This document shows positions 53,137-62,819 of a stretch of 64,000 nucleotides of DNA, one piece after another; within the stretch, counting starts at the first letter, position 1; the number at the start of each line of letters is the position of its first letter. Both the position numbers and the translations under genes were made by a program. Source of the stretch: Streptomyces sp. NBC_01549 (GTDB lineage: Bacteria; Actinomycetota; Actinomycetes; Streptomycetales; Streptomycetaceae); NCBI RefSeq assembly GCF_026339955.1, contig NZ_JAPEPW010000002.1, positions 1-64,000 of the forward strand, read 5' to 3'. The notes under the pieces were generated by a model that was not told the origin of the DNA, did not search any database, and was given only the letters and a program-made list of their open reading frames with translations.

Positions 53137-53546
53137 TGGTTCTTCTCGCCGTTCCGGGTCGGGGCGCTGTCCGTGGCGAACTGGTCGAGCAGCGCGGAGA
53201 GTTTTCCCTGGACCTCGATGACGGTGCGGGCCTTCGCGAGGTCGGCTTCCAGGCGGGCTTTCTCCGCCTTGAGCTTCTCGATCTCCTTGTCCCTGGGGTC
53301 CGCCTTCGGCCGTCCGGCCGACGCGGCGAGCGCGTCCAGGGCACCCTTGTCCCGCTGTTGCCGCCACGTCGTGATCAGCGACGAATACAGGCCCTCCCGC
53401 CGCAGCAGAGCACCCTTGCCCTTCTTGTCCAACGTCTCGTACTCCGCGAGGATCCTCGCCTTGTACTCCGCGGTATACCGGCGCGGACCGGCCGAACGGG
53501 CTTCTACCTGCGGATCAGGGGTCCCGTGGTCATTCGTGCTGGCCAC
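53133..53546 (-). CDS. IS3 family transposase orfA
   Basis: A 137-residue protein with a helix-turn-helix (RRYTAEYKARILAEYETLDK, GALLRREGLYSSLITTWRQQ) and a leucine-zipper-like coil (DKEIEKLKAEKARLEADLAK). It binds the element ends and is translated together with orfB. GTG 53546 has AAGGAG upstream; a longer frame from 53579 is less likely. Confidence 0.85.
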   Translation of the reverse strand: MASTNDHGTPDPQVEARSAGPRRYTAEYKARILAEYETLDKKGKGALLRREGLYSSLITTWRQQRDKGALDALAASAGRPKADPRDKEIEKLKAEKARLEADLAKARTVIEVQGKLSALLDQFATDSAPTRNGEKNQ

Positions 53547-53624
53547 CCGGGCACTACTCCTTCTCCGCCCTCGACTCAATGAATCATCCAGTATACCTGA
53601 CTCGATCTACTTTGACAGAGAGGG

Positions 53625-54001
53625 CAGGAAGTCGGCCAGCTTGGCCAGACTCCAGGTCGAAAACGGCAGGCCGTGCTCGGCCGGCCTGGACTTGAAGATC
53701 TTCTTGATCTCCCGACGTTCCGGAAGGCTGAAGGTTCTCGGTCGGCCGCCCTTGTACTGGGGTAGAGCGCCTCGGAGCCGTCCGTGTTGAAGTCGTGAAT
53801 CACATCGCGGACCCGGTCCGCGCTGGTGAACGTCGCCTCAACGATCTCCGCCACCACCATGCCCTGTGCTGACAGCAGCACCATCTGGGCCCGCCGCCAC
53901 GTCACGACCGAGCCGGTGCCTGTGCGGATGATCCGCAGCAACCTCCGGCCTTCATCGTCATCGATCTCACGAACCCGTGCACGTTCTGCCACCCGGACAG
54001 A
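53625..54001 (-). pseudogene. IS630 family transposase, upstream segment, frameshifted
   Basis: ERARVREIDDDEGRRLLRII, VVTWRRAQMVLLSAQGMVVAEI and DRVRDVIHDFNTDGSEALYP are the start of an IS630 transposase. One base is missing near 53763 and the next frame goes on with YKGGRPRTFSLPERREIKKI and EHGLPFSTWSLAKLADFL, where the IS3 element sits. The gene was thus broken twice. Confidence 0.8.
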
Positions 54002-54370
54002 CTCATGGTGACGCACCGCCTGCGCCAGCACCCGAGCGGCGCGTCAGATCACAACAGGGCAGACGCTGCTTGATGGGGCGCTAGATGCTCGCCGATGACA
54101 TGGCGCGATGCGGTCTCGATGCCGCTGGCTCCCGGATTGTGGCGGCCGCCGACGAGAGGCAGGGTGGTGTCGAGACTGTTTGGGCGAGGCAGAAGGCACA
54201 CAGCCTGTCACGTATGCGGGCTGTGGCTTGTCCTCATCGCGAAGCGAGTTGTGTGAGCCGGGAACTGGCGAACTTGGTCACCGCCGAACGAGTGGGTCGG
54301 TACACCGGTCCGGAATGCGGTGGCCGACGCAAGATCGTCCATTCCGGGCAGGCTTACGGAGGTGTGGTAG
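54002..54370. other. Intergenic stretch before the cupin gene
   Basis: No recognisable gene. The end of the stretch carries the cupin promoter and a GGAGG ribosome site. Confidence 0.3.
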
Positions 54371-54808
54371 ATGTCAGCGAAGAACCCAGAGCACGGGAGC
54401 GCCCACGAGGTCTCCTTGCCACCCGAAGTCAAGTTGCTGCAGGAAGTCACTCCGCCCTTCTTTCCCGAAGGTGGTTCGGGAATGACCATCCTCGTCGAGT
54501 GGCCTCCCGGTCACCCCGGGCTCCCTCCGCATCGCCACTCGGGCCCGTCGTTCGGCTACGTGATGGAGGGCGCGCTCCGGTTCGAGCTCGAGGGTGAGCC
54601 AGAGCGTGTGGTCGAGGCCGGTGGGACGTTCTGGGAGCCAGGCGGTGACGTGATCCACTACCAGGACGGCAACGCCCTGTCGGACGCACCGACCAAGTTC
54701 GTGGTGACCATGGTGTGCGCCCCGGGTCAGCCGATGCTCACGCTGGTCGACGAGGAGGAGCTGAAGGAACGGGCGCACCTGCGCGCCCCGCGTCCCTCCG
54801 AGGGCTGA
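54371..54808 (+). CDS. Cupin domain protein
   Basis: A 145-residue single-domain cupin. The two metal-binding motifs are present: GLPPHRHSGPSFGYVMEGALRFELEGE (His, His, Glu region) and GGDVIHYQDGNALSDAPTKF (second His). The central strand VVEAGGTFWEPGG is typical of small cupins linked to oxidative or sugar metabolism. The reaction is unknown. The ATG has GGAGG at ideal spacing. It sits alone between IS remnants and is intact. Confidence 0.85.
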   Translation: MSAKNPEHGSAHEVSLPPEVKLLQEVTPPFFPEGGSGMTILVEWPPGHPGLPPHRHSGPSFGYVMEGALRFELEGEPERVVEAGGTFWEPGGDVIHYQDGNALSDAPTKFVVTMVCAPGQPMLTLVDEEELKERAHLRAPRPSEG

Positions 54809-54849
54809 CCCGCGAGATCGACAAGAGTGCGGAGTCCGGAACACCGATC

Positions 54850-54918
54850 CAGGTGCCGGGCTTTGCAGCAACCTCGGCCTTCATCGTTATCGATCTCACG
54901 AACCCGCACAACGTTCTG
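54850..54918 (-). pseudogene. IS630 transposase N-terminal scrap
   Basis: RVREIDNDEGRG is a second, diverged copy of the start of the IS630 gene at 53995 (RVREIDDDEGRR), with about 60 bp of matching DNA. The copy is cut by the next element at 54919. Confidence 0.55.
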
Positions 54919-56079
54919 CCTGTGCCGCTCGAAAACACGATTCTGGGCCTGACTGGCAGTTCCCAGCCCAGAAGACCGGCCCGCACAGCATCTGCGACGA
55001 TCCTTCGATGCCGCTGTCCACCGTCACCGCGCTCGTTCGGACTCTGATCACGGTGCCCGCAGCCATCCTGCGCAGCCGCGTGGCCAGGACGTAGAGTTTC
55101 TCGCGTCGCGGCACGAGAACGCAGTGCTGCGGCGTCAGATCGCCCGGGTCCGCTACGAGCCCGCCGACCGGATCTGGCTCGCCGCGCTCTCGCGGTTGGT
55201 CCCGCGCGAGCGCCGGCGCCAGGCCTTCGCGGTCTCCCCCACCACACTGCTGGCCTGGCACCGGCGACTCGTCGCCCGGAAGTGGACGTTCACCCGGCAC
55301 CGCCGCCCCGGCAGACCCTCCACAGCGTCCGCCGTCAAGCAGCTCATCCTGCGCCTGGCCCGGGAGAACAGCAGCTGGGGCCACCGCCGGATACAGGGCG
55401 AACTCGCCCGCCTCGGCTACCCGATCGCCCCATCCACGGTCTGGGAGATCCTCCACGCCGCCAACATCGAACCCGCCCCGCAGCGCTCCGGCCCAACCTG
55501 GCGGCAGTTCTTGACCGCCCAGGCCCACGGCATCACCGCCGCCGACTTCCTGCACCTCGACACCGTGTCGCTGGGGCGCCTGTACGCGCTGGTCTTCATC
55601 GAGCACCGCACCCGCCGCGTCCACCTCGCCGGCGTCACCGCCCACCCCAGCGCCGCGTCGACCGTTCAGCAGGCCAGGAACCTCGCCATGACGCAGGGGT
55701 GCCGGATGGACTCGCTGCGCTTCCTCCTCCGGGACCGGGACAGCAAGTACACCGGCGAACGCAATCTGCGAGAGAGTCGTGGGCACCCTGCGCCGCGAGG
55801 TGCTCGACCGGGTGCTGATCTACAAAAAGACCCACGCCCAAGCGGTGCTCGCCGACCACATCCGGCACTACAACGGGCACCGCCCCCACCAGTCCCGGGC
55901 GCAGCTACCCCCGGCCAGCGACGCACCGCCCACCGCGGCCACCGTCACCGACCTCCAGGCGCACCGGATCCGGCGACGCCCCGTCCTCGGCGGCCTGGTC
56001 AACGAGTACCTCCGCGCCATCTAACCGAACCCCATCACCGCAGCTCACAGAACCAATTCGCATTTTCGAGCGGCACAGG
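54919..56079 (+). mobile_element. rve-type insertion sequence with 17-bp inverted repeats
   Basis: CCTGTGCCGCTCGAAAA (54919-54935) and its reverse complement TTTTCGAGCGGCACAGG (56063-56079) close the element; the match is perfect. No target duplication is evident. The transposase inside has an internal deletion, so the copy is dead. Confidence 0.8.
55097..56024 (+). pseudogene. Integrase-core (rve) transposase with internal deletion
   Basis: HENAVLRRQIARVRYEPADR, SPTTLLAWHRRLVARKWTFT, ENSSWGHRRIQGELARLGYP and FLHLDTVSLGRLYALVFIEH (first Asp) are intact. The second Asp is in LLRDRDSKYT (near 55745). Directly afterwards about 60 bp are missing and the frame has shifted, then NAICERVVGTLRREVLDRVL (catalytic Glu) and HYNGHRPHQSRAQLPPA follow to the TAA at 56022. 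The group is related to IS3/IS481 integrases. Confidence 0.75.
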
Positions 56080-56725
56080 CCCTACACGGCTTACCTCTCG
56101 GTCGCCTGATAAGAGCAGATCTCAACAGGCCTCACAACAGAGCGCATTCGCGGAGCTACCCCAATCAGCCGTTGGCTTTCAAGGGGTTGTTGGTGGTTTC
56201 GCGACGGCCGCCGACACCGATGCTTCGCAGGCGGCCATCCATTGCGCGCCGCTGGCTGACGCGCCCGCTGCCGCGAGGGCCTTGAGCCCACCGAGCAGGC
56301 CCTCACCCGCCAGCGGACCGACCACGTCGAGGCCGAGACCTCGCGTCACGATGCCCCTAGGCGATCACATACGGTGACGGATAATCCACACTCTCCAAGG
56401 AAAACGGCACGAGGGCGACGGACGGGATTCGGTCTTCGGTGCATCGCATGCGGAGAGCGGAGCGGCGTACGGTCGCCGGGCACGTCCGTCCGGATACCCG
56501 GTCACCTGCGTCGGGCGGACGGACGGAGGCCGCGACCGCTACTCAGGCGCGGGCCATGGGTGTGGCGACCGGGTATTCGGCCAGGGACCACGCCTGCCGT
56601 TCGCCCGCTCCGGATCACCCAGGAGATCAGCAGGTCATTGGTGCCGTCGTCACCCCATTCAGCGGTCCGGGCGGCACATCCTCCACCTCGTCCGGGGGCC
56701 GTGGGATCGACGTGATCTCGGTGAC
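56080..56725. other. Unassigned stretch
   Basis: No gene with family features. Composition is less GC-rich near 56080-56180. Confidence 0.3.
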
Positions 56726-57018
56726 GTGCCGGTCTCCCACCGCGACGCCGCCCAGTGCGCTCCGCCGTCCTCGGCTCGGCACCGCTCACGGACGTCTTGC
56801 CACGCCGAGAGTCACTTCGCCGCGCTCGGGGTGGAGCGGTGGTACGAACGGGCAGAACTCCGCTCGGCGGGCGAAAGGCACCAACCGTCAAAGCCGTACC
56901 GAGTGGGGCCCTGTTCACACCTCAGGAACTACAGATCGTCCAGCTCGCAGCGGAAGACCCCACGGGGCTTGGGATCACCTCCCACAGCGAATCACATATG
57001 AAACTTTCTGGACATTAG
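56726..57018 (+). pseudogene. LuxR family regulator C-terminal remnant
   Basis: One frame gives HFAALGVERWYERAELRSAGE, the last helix before the DNA-binding domain in large LuxR/AAA regulators. Another gives LFTPQELQIVQLAAEDPTG, the start of the helix-turn-helix, which then jumps to LGITSHSESHM, its end. The recognition helix between them is deleted. Confidence 0.5.
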
Positions 57019-57086
57019 CGAACAAGATTGCTATTACTTAGCAAATTACGCCACCAGAGTGAGTCATTCATAAAGGTGATGTTTTA

Positions 57087-59582
57087 GTGAAACGCAGAGA
57101 GTCGGCCGAGGAACTGCGGAGACTGCCGTTCCATGAGCTCGCCGTGGCCGCGGCTCGCGCCGTGGCTCAGGGCGCGGCCCTGATGGCGGCCGTGTTCGGC
57201 GCGGCGGGTCTGTCTGGCTGGATCCTCGGCAACGGCGTGCTGAAGAGCGTGGTGCCCGGCGTTGCCGCGTCCATGAAGCCGGACACCGCCTTGGCTCTGC
57301 TGGTGCTGGGCCTCTCCGTGTTCATGGTGGCTCGCAGACCCGTAGCCCCGCGGGCGATCGCCGTGTCCCGTGCGGCCGCGCTCCTGGCCGCCTTGATCGG
57401 TGGGCTTGTCCTTGTGGAGTACATGACCGGGGCGAGCCTGGGCATCGATGAGTTTCTCTTCAAGGACGACACCGCCCGAATGGCAACAGGGGTGCCGGGA
57501 CGGATGGCACCGGACACGGCTGTGGCACTGGCGCTGGGGGGTGCGGCGTCCCTGTGCGCGAGCACATCCCGACTGCCCGCCTGGACGAGTCAGATCCCAG
57601 GCTTGGCCGTCCTCAGTCTGGGCATGCTGCGGCTCTACGGGTTCGCCTACACCGTGCCTGAGCTGGAACGGTTCGGTGACCACACGGGCATGGCTCTGTA
57701 CACCGCGCTCGCCTTGGTACTGCTGGGCCTCGCGGCCTTCGTGGCCCGACCGGAGGAAGGCCCTGCGGGCCTGCTGCTGAACGCGGGCACCACAGGCGCG
57801 CTGGGCCGCCGACTGTTCGCCACCACCCTGGTGGCGCCGCTGCTGCTGGGCCGGGGCGTCCTGGCCGGTGAAGACGCGGGGCTGTACGGGACGCGTCTGG
57901 GCATCGCGCTGCTGGTGTGCGGTCACGTGGCCGTGTTCATCGTGGTCATCTTCGCCGCCTTGGTCGTGGGCCGCCGCATCGAGATGGCGCACGCGCGTGC
58001 CGAAGGGCAGGTGCGACAGAACGAACTGCTGCAGGCGTTCATGGACCACACGCCCGCGGTGATGTTCATCAAGGACCTGGACGGTCGCTTCCTGGCGGTC
58101 AACACGAGGTTCGAGGAGAGCACGGGCCTGTCCCGCTCACGGGTACTGGGCTGCCGGGAACGGGACGTCATGACGCCGGACATCGCGCATCAGGCGCGGC
58201 TGGCCGACCTCGACATGCTGGCACGGGGCACCCCCGTACAGCGGCAGGAGAGTTTCGACCTGCCAGGAGGTCCACGGGACTTCCTCACCACCTTGTTCCC
58301 ACTCAACGATCCGTGCGGCTCGCCCTACGCCGTGGCCGGCGTGCTCGCCGACATCACCGAGCGAGTCGCGGCCCAGCGCGAGGTTCAGCGGGCCAACCGG
58401 CGCTTCCTCGCGCTGCTGGAATCCGCACCCGACGCCACCCTGATCACCGACGGCGACGGCATCATCGTCATGGCCAACGCACAGGTGGAGTCACTGTTCG
58501 GCCATGCGCCGGCTGACATCGTCGGCGCCAAGGTCGAGGACCTGGCGCCCGGCCCACGGCGTCCCTTGCACAGCACGCTGCTGCGCCGGTACCTGCGGCT
58601 GGCCGACCCGAAGCCGGCAGTCCTGGACCGGGGACTGTACGGGCTGCACAGCGACGGCGGTGTGTTCCCCGTTGAGGTGAGCGTCAGCACCTTCCAGGCC
58701 GAACAGGACACGCTGGTGTTCCTGACCGTGCGGGACATCACCGAACGCAGACAGGCCGAGGCCGCACACACCGAGCGCTACGAGCAGCAACGACACATCG
58801 CCTACACCCTGCAGCACAGCCTCATGGGCGAGCCGCCCTGCCTGCCGCACCTGCCCAGCGCCCACCGGTACCTGGCGTCCGTCCAAGACCCTGGGCTCGG
58901 CGGTGACTGGTTCGACATCATTCCCCTGGACAGGAACCGCACTGGCATCGTCATCGGCGACGTGATGGGCCGGGGCCTGGACGCGGCGGCCGTCATGGGC
59001 CAGCTGCGCGCCGCCGCCCACGCCCTGGCCCGTACGGGCATACCCCCCTGCCAGGTCATGACCGGTCTTGACGCGTTCGTCAGCGACCTGGCGGACCAGC
59101 TGGTCACCTGCTGCTACCTGGTGATCGACCACGACGCCCGGGAGGTCACCCTGTGCTCGGCCGGACACCTCCCGGTTATCGCAGTGACCCCCAGAGGAGC
59201 TGCCCACCGGCTGCAGACACCGATCAGTGTGCCGCTGGGCGTCAACGATTCGTGCGGCGTCGGGCTGTCATTCCAGGAGACGACTCATCGGCTGCCGCCG
59301 GGCAGCACTCTCGCGCTCTTCACCGACGGACTGGTCGAGAGGCCCGGCACGGACATCGACTCCCAGATCGACGTCCTCGCGCGCACCCTCGACATCGCGC
59401 TGAAGGACGCTCCCGCCGGCCCGGAGATCCTCGATGAGGCCACGGCCCGGCTGATCGGGGCCCTCATTCCGGACCCGGTCGCCCATGACGACGACGTGAC
59501 ACTGCTCCTGATCGCCATGCCCGAGCCGGAGGAGGCCGCCGCGGGTCCGACCGCACGGGAAACGCGTAAAGTCCTGTTCTGA
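57087..59582 (+). CDS. Membrane-anchored PAS-PAS-PP2C phosphatase
   Basis: An 831-residue protein. The N-terminal region (about 15-305) has eight or so membrane helices with an outward loop around YMTGASLGIDEFLFKDD, resembling MASE-like sensors. PAS 1 (about 315-430, FMDHTPAVMFIKDLDGRFLA) and PAS 2 (about 440-560, LLESAPDATLITDGDGIIVM) follow. The PP2C/SpoIIE domain (about 580-810) has GLGGDWFDIIPLDRN, VIGDVMGRGLDAAAVMGQL, LALFTDGLVERPG and DDDVTLLLIA. It would dephosphorylate a signalling partner in response to a membrane signal. The GTG start has AAAGGTGAT upstream within an AT-rich promoter (57005-57085). Third such phosphatase in the window. Confidence 0.9.
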   Translation: MKRRESAEELRRLPFHELAVAAARAVAQGAALMAAVFGAAGLSGWILGNGVLKSVVPGVAASMKPDTALALLVLGLSVFMVARRPVAPRAIAVSRAAALLAALIGGLVLVEYMTGASLGIDEFLFKDDTARMATGVPGRMAPDTAVALALGGAASLCASTSRLPAWTSQIPGLAVLSLGMLRLYGFAYTVPELERFGDHTGMALYTALALVLLGLAAFVARPEEGPAGLLLNAGTTGALGRRLFATTLVAPLLLGRGVLAGEDAGLYGTRLGIALLVCGHVAVFIVVIFAALVVGRRIEMAHARAEGQVRQNELLQAFMDHTPAVMFIKDLDGRFLAVNTRFEESTGLSRSRVLGCRERDVMTPDIAHQARLADLDMLARGTPVQRQESFDLPGGPRDFLTTLFPLNDPCGSPYAVAGVLADITERVAAQREVQRANRRFLALLESAPDATLITDGDGIIVMANAQVESLFGHAPADIVGAKVEDLAPGPRRPLHSTLLRRYLRLADPKPAVLDRGLYGLHSDGGVFPVEVSVSTFQAEQDTLVFLTVRDITERRQAEAAHTERYEQQRHIAYTLQHSLMGEPPCLPHLPSAHRYLASVQDPGLGGDWFDIIPLDRNRTGIVIGDVMGRGLDAAAVMGQLRAAAHALARTGIPPCQVMTGLDAFVSDLADQLVTCCYLVIDHDAREVTLCSAGHLPVIAVTPRGAAHRLQTPISVPLGVNDSCGVGLSFQETTHRLPPGSTLALFTDGLVERPGTDIDSQIDVLARTLDIALKDAPAGPEILDEATARLIGALIPDPVAHDDDVTLLLIAMPEPEEAAAGPTARETRKVLF

Positions 59583-60197
59583 AAGGGCATTGATCGCCTC
59601 ATACGGTGCCGCGACGACCTCGGATTCAAGAGCTCGGGAACAGGAGCCCGGGCCGCCTGTCCCCAGCCGGGCTTGTACAGCTCACACTGGCCGTACGGTT
59701 CGGCCAGGTTCTCAAGGACTCCGTGCCAAACCGGGCGAGCTTCGCGCGGGTGTCGGCGGTGAATCGCCACGGTTGCGGTAGGCGTAGACGCCGACGGCGG
59801 CCGCCACAATCCCGGCGGCCACGGGGTGGGCGCGGACCAGGCGCGCGGCACCGTATAGGCCGTAGCCGGTCCCCATGACCGCGTTGCCGCTGGCCTGCAT
59901 GCCGGCTTCCGCCTTGCCGATCCGTCAGAACAACCCATACGTCCCTCCATCCCGGTACGGCGATGCCCTGGCGGATCAGGTCGGGGTCTTCGGCGAACAG
60001 CACGACGGGCGCGAGGACGCCGGCCAGCTGCAGGATGCCGACGTCGCTGAGGTTGTTTCCTGGCTACGGCCTTTGCCAAACCTGCGCGGCAAGGCCTCAC
60101 CCGATGGGTCGTGAGCGGGCGACCCAGGGTGGAGCTTGGCGGGCCGGCACGACGGCCGGACCGTGCCCTGCCAGTCCCCTCCGGCGGCCGTTTGGAC
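59583..60197. other. Region with at most one small membrane ORF
   Basis: On the minus strand, 59712-59900 could encode a 62-residue protein with one helix (LVRAHPVAAGIVAAAVGVYAY), but no family is recognised and the start is weak. Nothing else is seen. Confidence 0.3.
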
Positions 60198-60440
60198 TCA
60201 GCCGCCGCTCTTGCGCCGAAACGACCGCTGACTCGCAGCCGGGCCGTGCGCCCCGCGGATCTTCGACGCGTCGGTGTTCGCAGCGAGGGCGGCCGCGTCC
60301 GCCTGCATGCCCCGCTTGCGCGCCAGGGCGTCCCGGAACTTGCGTTTCAAGTCATCCTGCCCGTCGTCGTCGGGTGCCGGCGCGGGCTCCTCCATGTCGG
60401 CCGGCTCCGAACCTTCTTGCGGTGAGGGCTCTGCAGTCAT
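60198..60440 (-). CDS. DUF5302 small protein
   Basis: An 80-residue protein: an acidic, Pro-rich start (SEPADMEEPAPAPDDDGQ), the conserved DLKRKFRDALARKRG helix and the hallmark C-terminus HGPAASQRSFRRKSGG. DUF5302 is restricted to actinobacteria and has no known function; the basic tail suggests nucleic-acid binding. ATG 60440 has GGAGG upstream, eight bases away. Confidence 0.88.
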   Translation of the reverse strand: MTAEPSPQEGSEPADMEEPAPAPDDDGQDDLKRKFRDALARKRGMQADAAALAANTDASKIRGAHGPAASQRSFRRKSGG

Positions 60441-60559
60441 GGTGACCTCCGGGTTCGGGCAGTGGGAAGCACAGCTTGTCATGAATCATGGTGTCCGCGA
60501 TCAGGCCCCCAGTCCGGGCGCGCGTCCGCGAAGGTTGGTGAGTGTCGACGGTCACCCAA

Positions 60560-60592
60560 TTCGGCTCTGTCGGAGATCTTGTGACAGGGCTG
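60560..60592. repeat. ISL3-type end motif, isolated copy
   Basis: CTGTCGGAGATCTTGT here recurs at 62336-62351 at the left edge of an ISL3 fragment. It probably marks the scar of another copy. Confidence 0.45.
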
Positions 60593-60670
60593 GTAATTCG
60601 CCAGGCGCCCGACAGGTCGGTCGGCATGTCCCCGTAGAACAACGACGACTCACAGCTGATCACGGCGACG

Positions 60671-61256
60671 CTACTGCCGGCCTGCACTCGGCACGGCCGG
60701 CCGTCGACCCCATGGCTTGAAGACGGACAAGATGACGTTGGCGAGATACAGCAGGAGCGCGACGGCCGGGACGATCACCATGTTGTAGCGGATGAATCCC
60801 AGATCCATGGCTGAGATGGGGCCCACCGGATGCCGGGTCACCGCATCCGCCGCGTCGTGGAGTCTGGCAGTGAGGGCAAATCGAGGCCACCGTCGCCGCC
60901 AGGGTCAGCCAGAACTTGGCACTGACCCAGTAGTACCGAAACAGGCCCCACGGCGTGGCGAGCGCCAGCATCACACCGCTGACCAACGTGAGCAGGCTCA
61001 GTGGGATGATCAGAACGTTCCCCAGCATCCCCATCGCCCGGTAGGCGGTCCGTAGGGTGTCGGCATTGTTCGTCGCGAGCGCCGTCGTCCCCAGGGTGAA
61101 CAGGCAGAGCATCAGGGCCAACCAACTGACAGAGACGACCACATGCACGACGACCATGCTCTTACGGGCCGTCTGAGGCAACCGGTGGCCTGAACGCCGT
61201 TGTGGGCCATCGCCAGCGGGCGTCGTCACCGTCGATGATCCGGCGGAGGGGGGCAT
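60671..61256 (-). pseudogene. DUF2269-like membrane protein, frameshifted
   Basis: KSMVVVHVVVSVSWLALMLCLFTLG, LRTAYRAMGMLGNVLIIPLSLLTLVSGVMLAL and WVSAKFWLTLAATVASI form three helices of a small integral membrane protein. A base loss near 60885 breaks it; the next frame continues with LTARLHDAADAVTRHPVGPI, MVIVPAVALLLYLANVILSVF (fourth helix) and KPWGRRPAVPSAGRQ to TAG at 60671. Function is unknown. The lesion could be a sequencing error. Confidence 0.65.
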
Positions 61257-61526
61257 AGATACCTCAATCAGGTCAGGGTCACATGCACGCGGCCAGGCTC
61301 TCCCTTCTGACCGTCCAGGGCGTCCGTCGGCGGAAGTAACTCCCGCTGCTCCGACGCGAGTACGGTCGGCACTCCGAGCAGTTCAGCGGATGGATCTACG
61401 CCACCGGGAGTACGCCCACGGCCTTCCTGCGCGGGACGTCCCACAGGAGCCGCTCTGTGATGGTGAAGACAGCGGGGCCGGGACTTCCGCTCCGCCGTCA
61501 CCACTTACCTCAGGAGGGTCGCCTCC

Positions 61527-62255
61527 GTGACCACCGCCACGCTCACCCGCACGAGCGCCCAGCGCCGGGACCTTGGCGCTCTGACCGGCGCGCTGTACGT
61601 CCTGTTCTTCGTGGCCAGTCTCGTCATCGCCGGGGCGCTGGGCCCGTCCGGCACGGTAACGCCGTACTCCAGCGACGCCGAAGTACAGGCGTATCGGCTG
61701 AAGGATCCAGCCAGGCTGGACGATCTCTTCCGCATTCTCGGCCTGCTCCAGGGGCTGTCCGCCCTCGCGCTGCTGGCGTTCGTCCCCTGTCTGACCGCGT
61801 TCGTCCGCAGGTACGGCAGCGACGCCGCGGCGGGCATGGTCCGCGCGCTGGCCACCGTCGCCGGAGCCCTCCTCCTGCTCTCCGCCAGCACCAGCTGGGT
61901 TCTGGCCCAGATCAGCTCCAAGGCGGAGCTGTCCACGTATCGGGCCGTCTCGGACCTGTCCTTCATCACCGGTGCCGGACCGGCCATCGCCACCCTTGGC
62001 GTGGCGATCTTCCTGGTCGCCGCGACGGGACGCGCCAGCCACGCCTTGCCCGCCTGGGTCACGTGGAGCGGCATCGTGATCGGGGTGGCCGGCGTATTGT
62101 CGATGAGCTCGCTCGTCGCCGAAGGCGGCTCGGTCTTCATCCCGGTCGGTCGTTTCCTTGGCTTCGTCTGGTTCGTCGCGCTCAGCGTGTTGCTGTGGCG
62201 GCGCGGTGGGCGGACGGATGATCTCACCGGTTCCAGCACGCCGCGGTATCTGTGA
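61527..62255 (+). CDS. DUF4386-like integral membrane protein
   Basis: A 242-residue protein with six membrane helices (about 17-38, 72-92, 106-128, 145-165, 177-197 and 208-225). The segments LTGALYVLFFVASLVIAGAL, AEVQAYRLKDPARLDDLF and FITGAGPAIATLGVAIFLVA resemble DUF4386 proteins, which have no known activity. GTG 61527 is preceded by AGGAGGGTCG. The intergenic space to the divergent DUF2269-like gene is 270 bp. Confidence 0.75.
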   Translation: MTTATLTRTSAQRRDLGALTGALYVLFFVASLVIAGALGPSGTVTPYSSDAEVQAYRLKDPARLDDLFRILGLLQGLSALALLAFVPCLTAFVRRYGSDAAAGMVRALATVAGALLLLSASTSWVLAQISSKAELSTYRAVSDLSFITGAGPAIATLGVAIFLVAATGRASHALPAWVTWSGIVIGVAGVLSMSSLVAEGGSVFIPVGRFLGFVWFVALSVLLWRRGGRTDDLTGSSTPRYL

Positions 62256-62332
62256 GGCCGACGCCGAGCAGGAGCGTGGAAACCGGATCTGTGGTCACCG
62301 TCGGCGGCCGTCGTCCCCATGGGGAAACGGGC

Positions 62333-62816
62333 GCTGTCGGAGATCTTGTAACCGATTAGCGGTCATGGGCTGTGAAGGATGCGTTTGCGGAGAAGCGAGA
62401 GGTGCGCGCGACCGAAGCCCATGCGCCGGTCAGTCAACGTGACAGCGCCTCGCTGTCCGATGCGTGTCAGAGCTCGCAGTCCCATCCTGAAGTAGCTGCA
62501 TTTGAGTGGTTCACGGCCGGACCGATGCGGCGCCGAAGTCCGCATGGTCGCCACTGTGGACAACCGACGCACAGTCGGGCCCCTACCCGCCCTGCACGCC
62601 TTCGCCGACGGCCTTCGGCGTGATTACCAGGCTGTCACCGCGGGCCTTACGCTGCCCTGGAGTTCCGGCCCTGTCGAAGGCCACGTCAACCGGATCAAGA
62701 TGCTGAAGCGACAGATGTATGGGAGAGCCGGCTTCGCACTACTCCGCAAACGAGTCCTCCTGGCCTGACCCAAACCACACTCCGTCACCCCGTCACGGAA
62801 ATCTTGACTGAGCCTC
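62333..62816 (+). pseudogene. ISL3 family element remnant
   Basis: The left end motif CTGTCGGAGATCTTGT (62336) and a right end near 62793-62816 (ACGGAAATCTTGACTGAGCC) enclose the last part of an ISL3 transposase: LPALHAFADGLRRDYQAVTA, GLTLPWSSGPVEGHVNRIKM and LKRQMYGRAGFALLRKRVLL, which include the catalytic Glu. The rest of the transposase is deleted. Confidence 0.75.
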
Positions 62817-62819
62817 TCC

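Larger units (their letters stand above)
52038..53624 (-). mobile_element. IS3 family insertion sequence with CAG duplication
   Basis: Inserted into an IS630 transposase gene. CAG flanks both sides (52035-52037 and 53625-53627), and joining them restores the IS630 frame. Both ends contain CTGTCAAAG read inward, six bases from the edge. It holds two genes, orfA and orfB, overlapping by GTGA. Confidence 0.8.

Noticed and set aside
54108..54485. A Cys/Arg-rich + strand frame before the cupin
   Set aside because: It overlaps the well-supported cupin start and has no family pattern or ribosome site.
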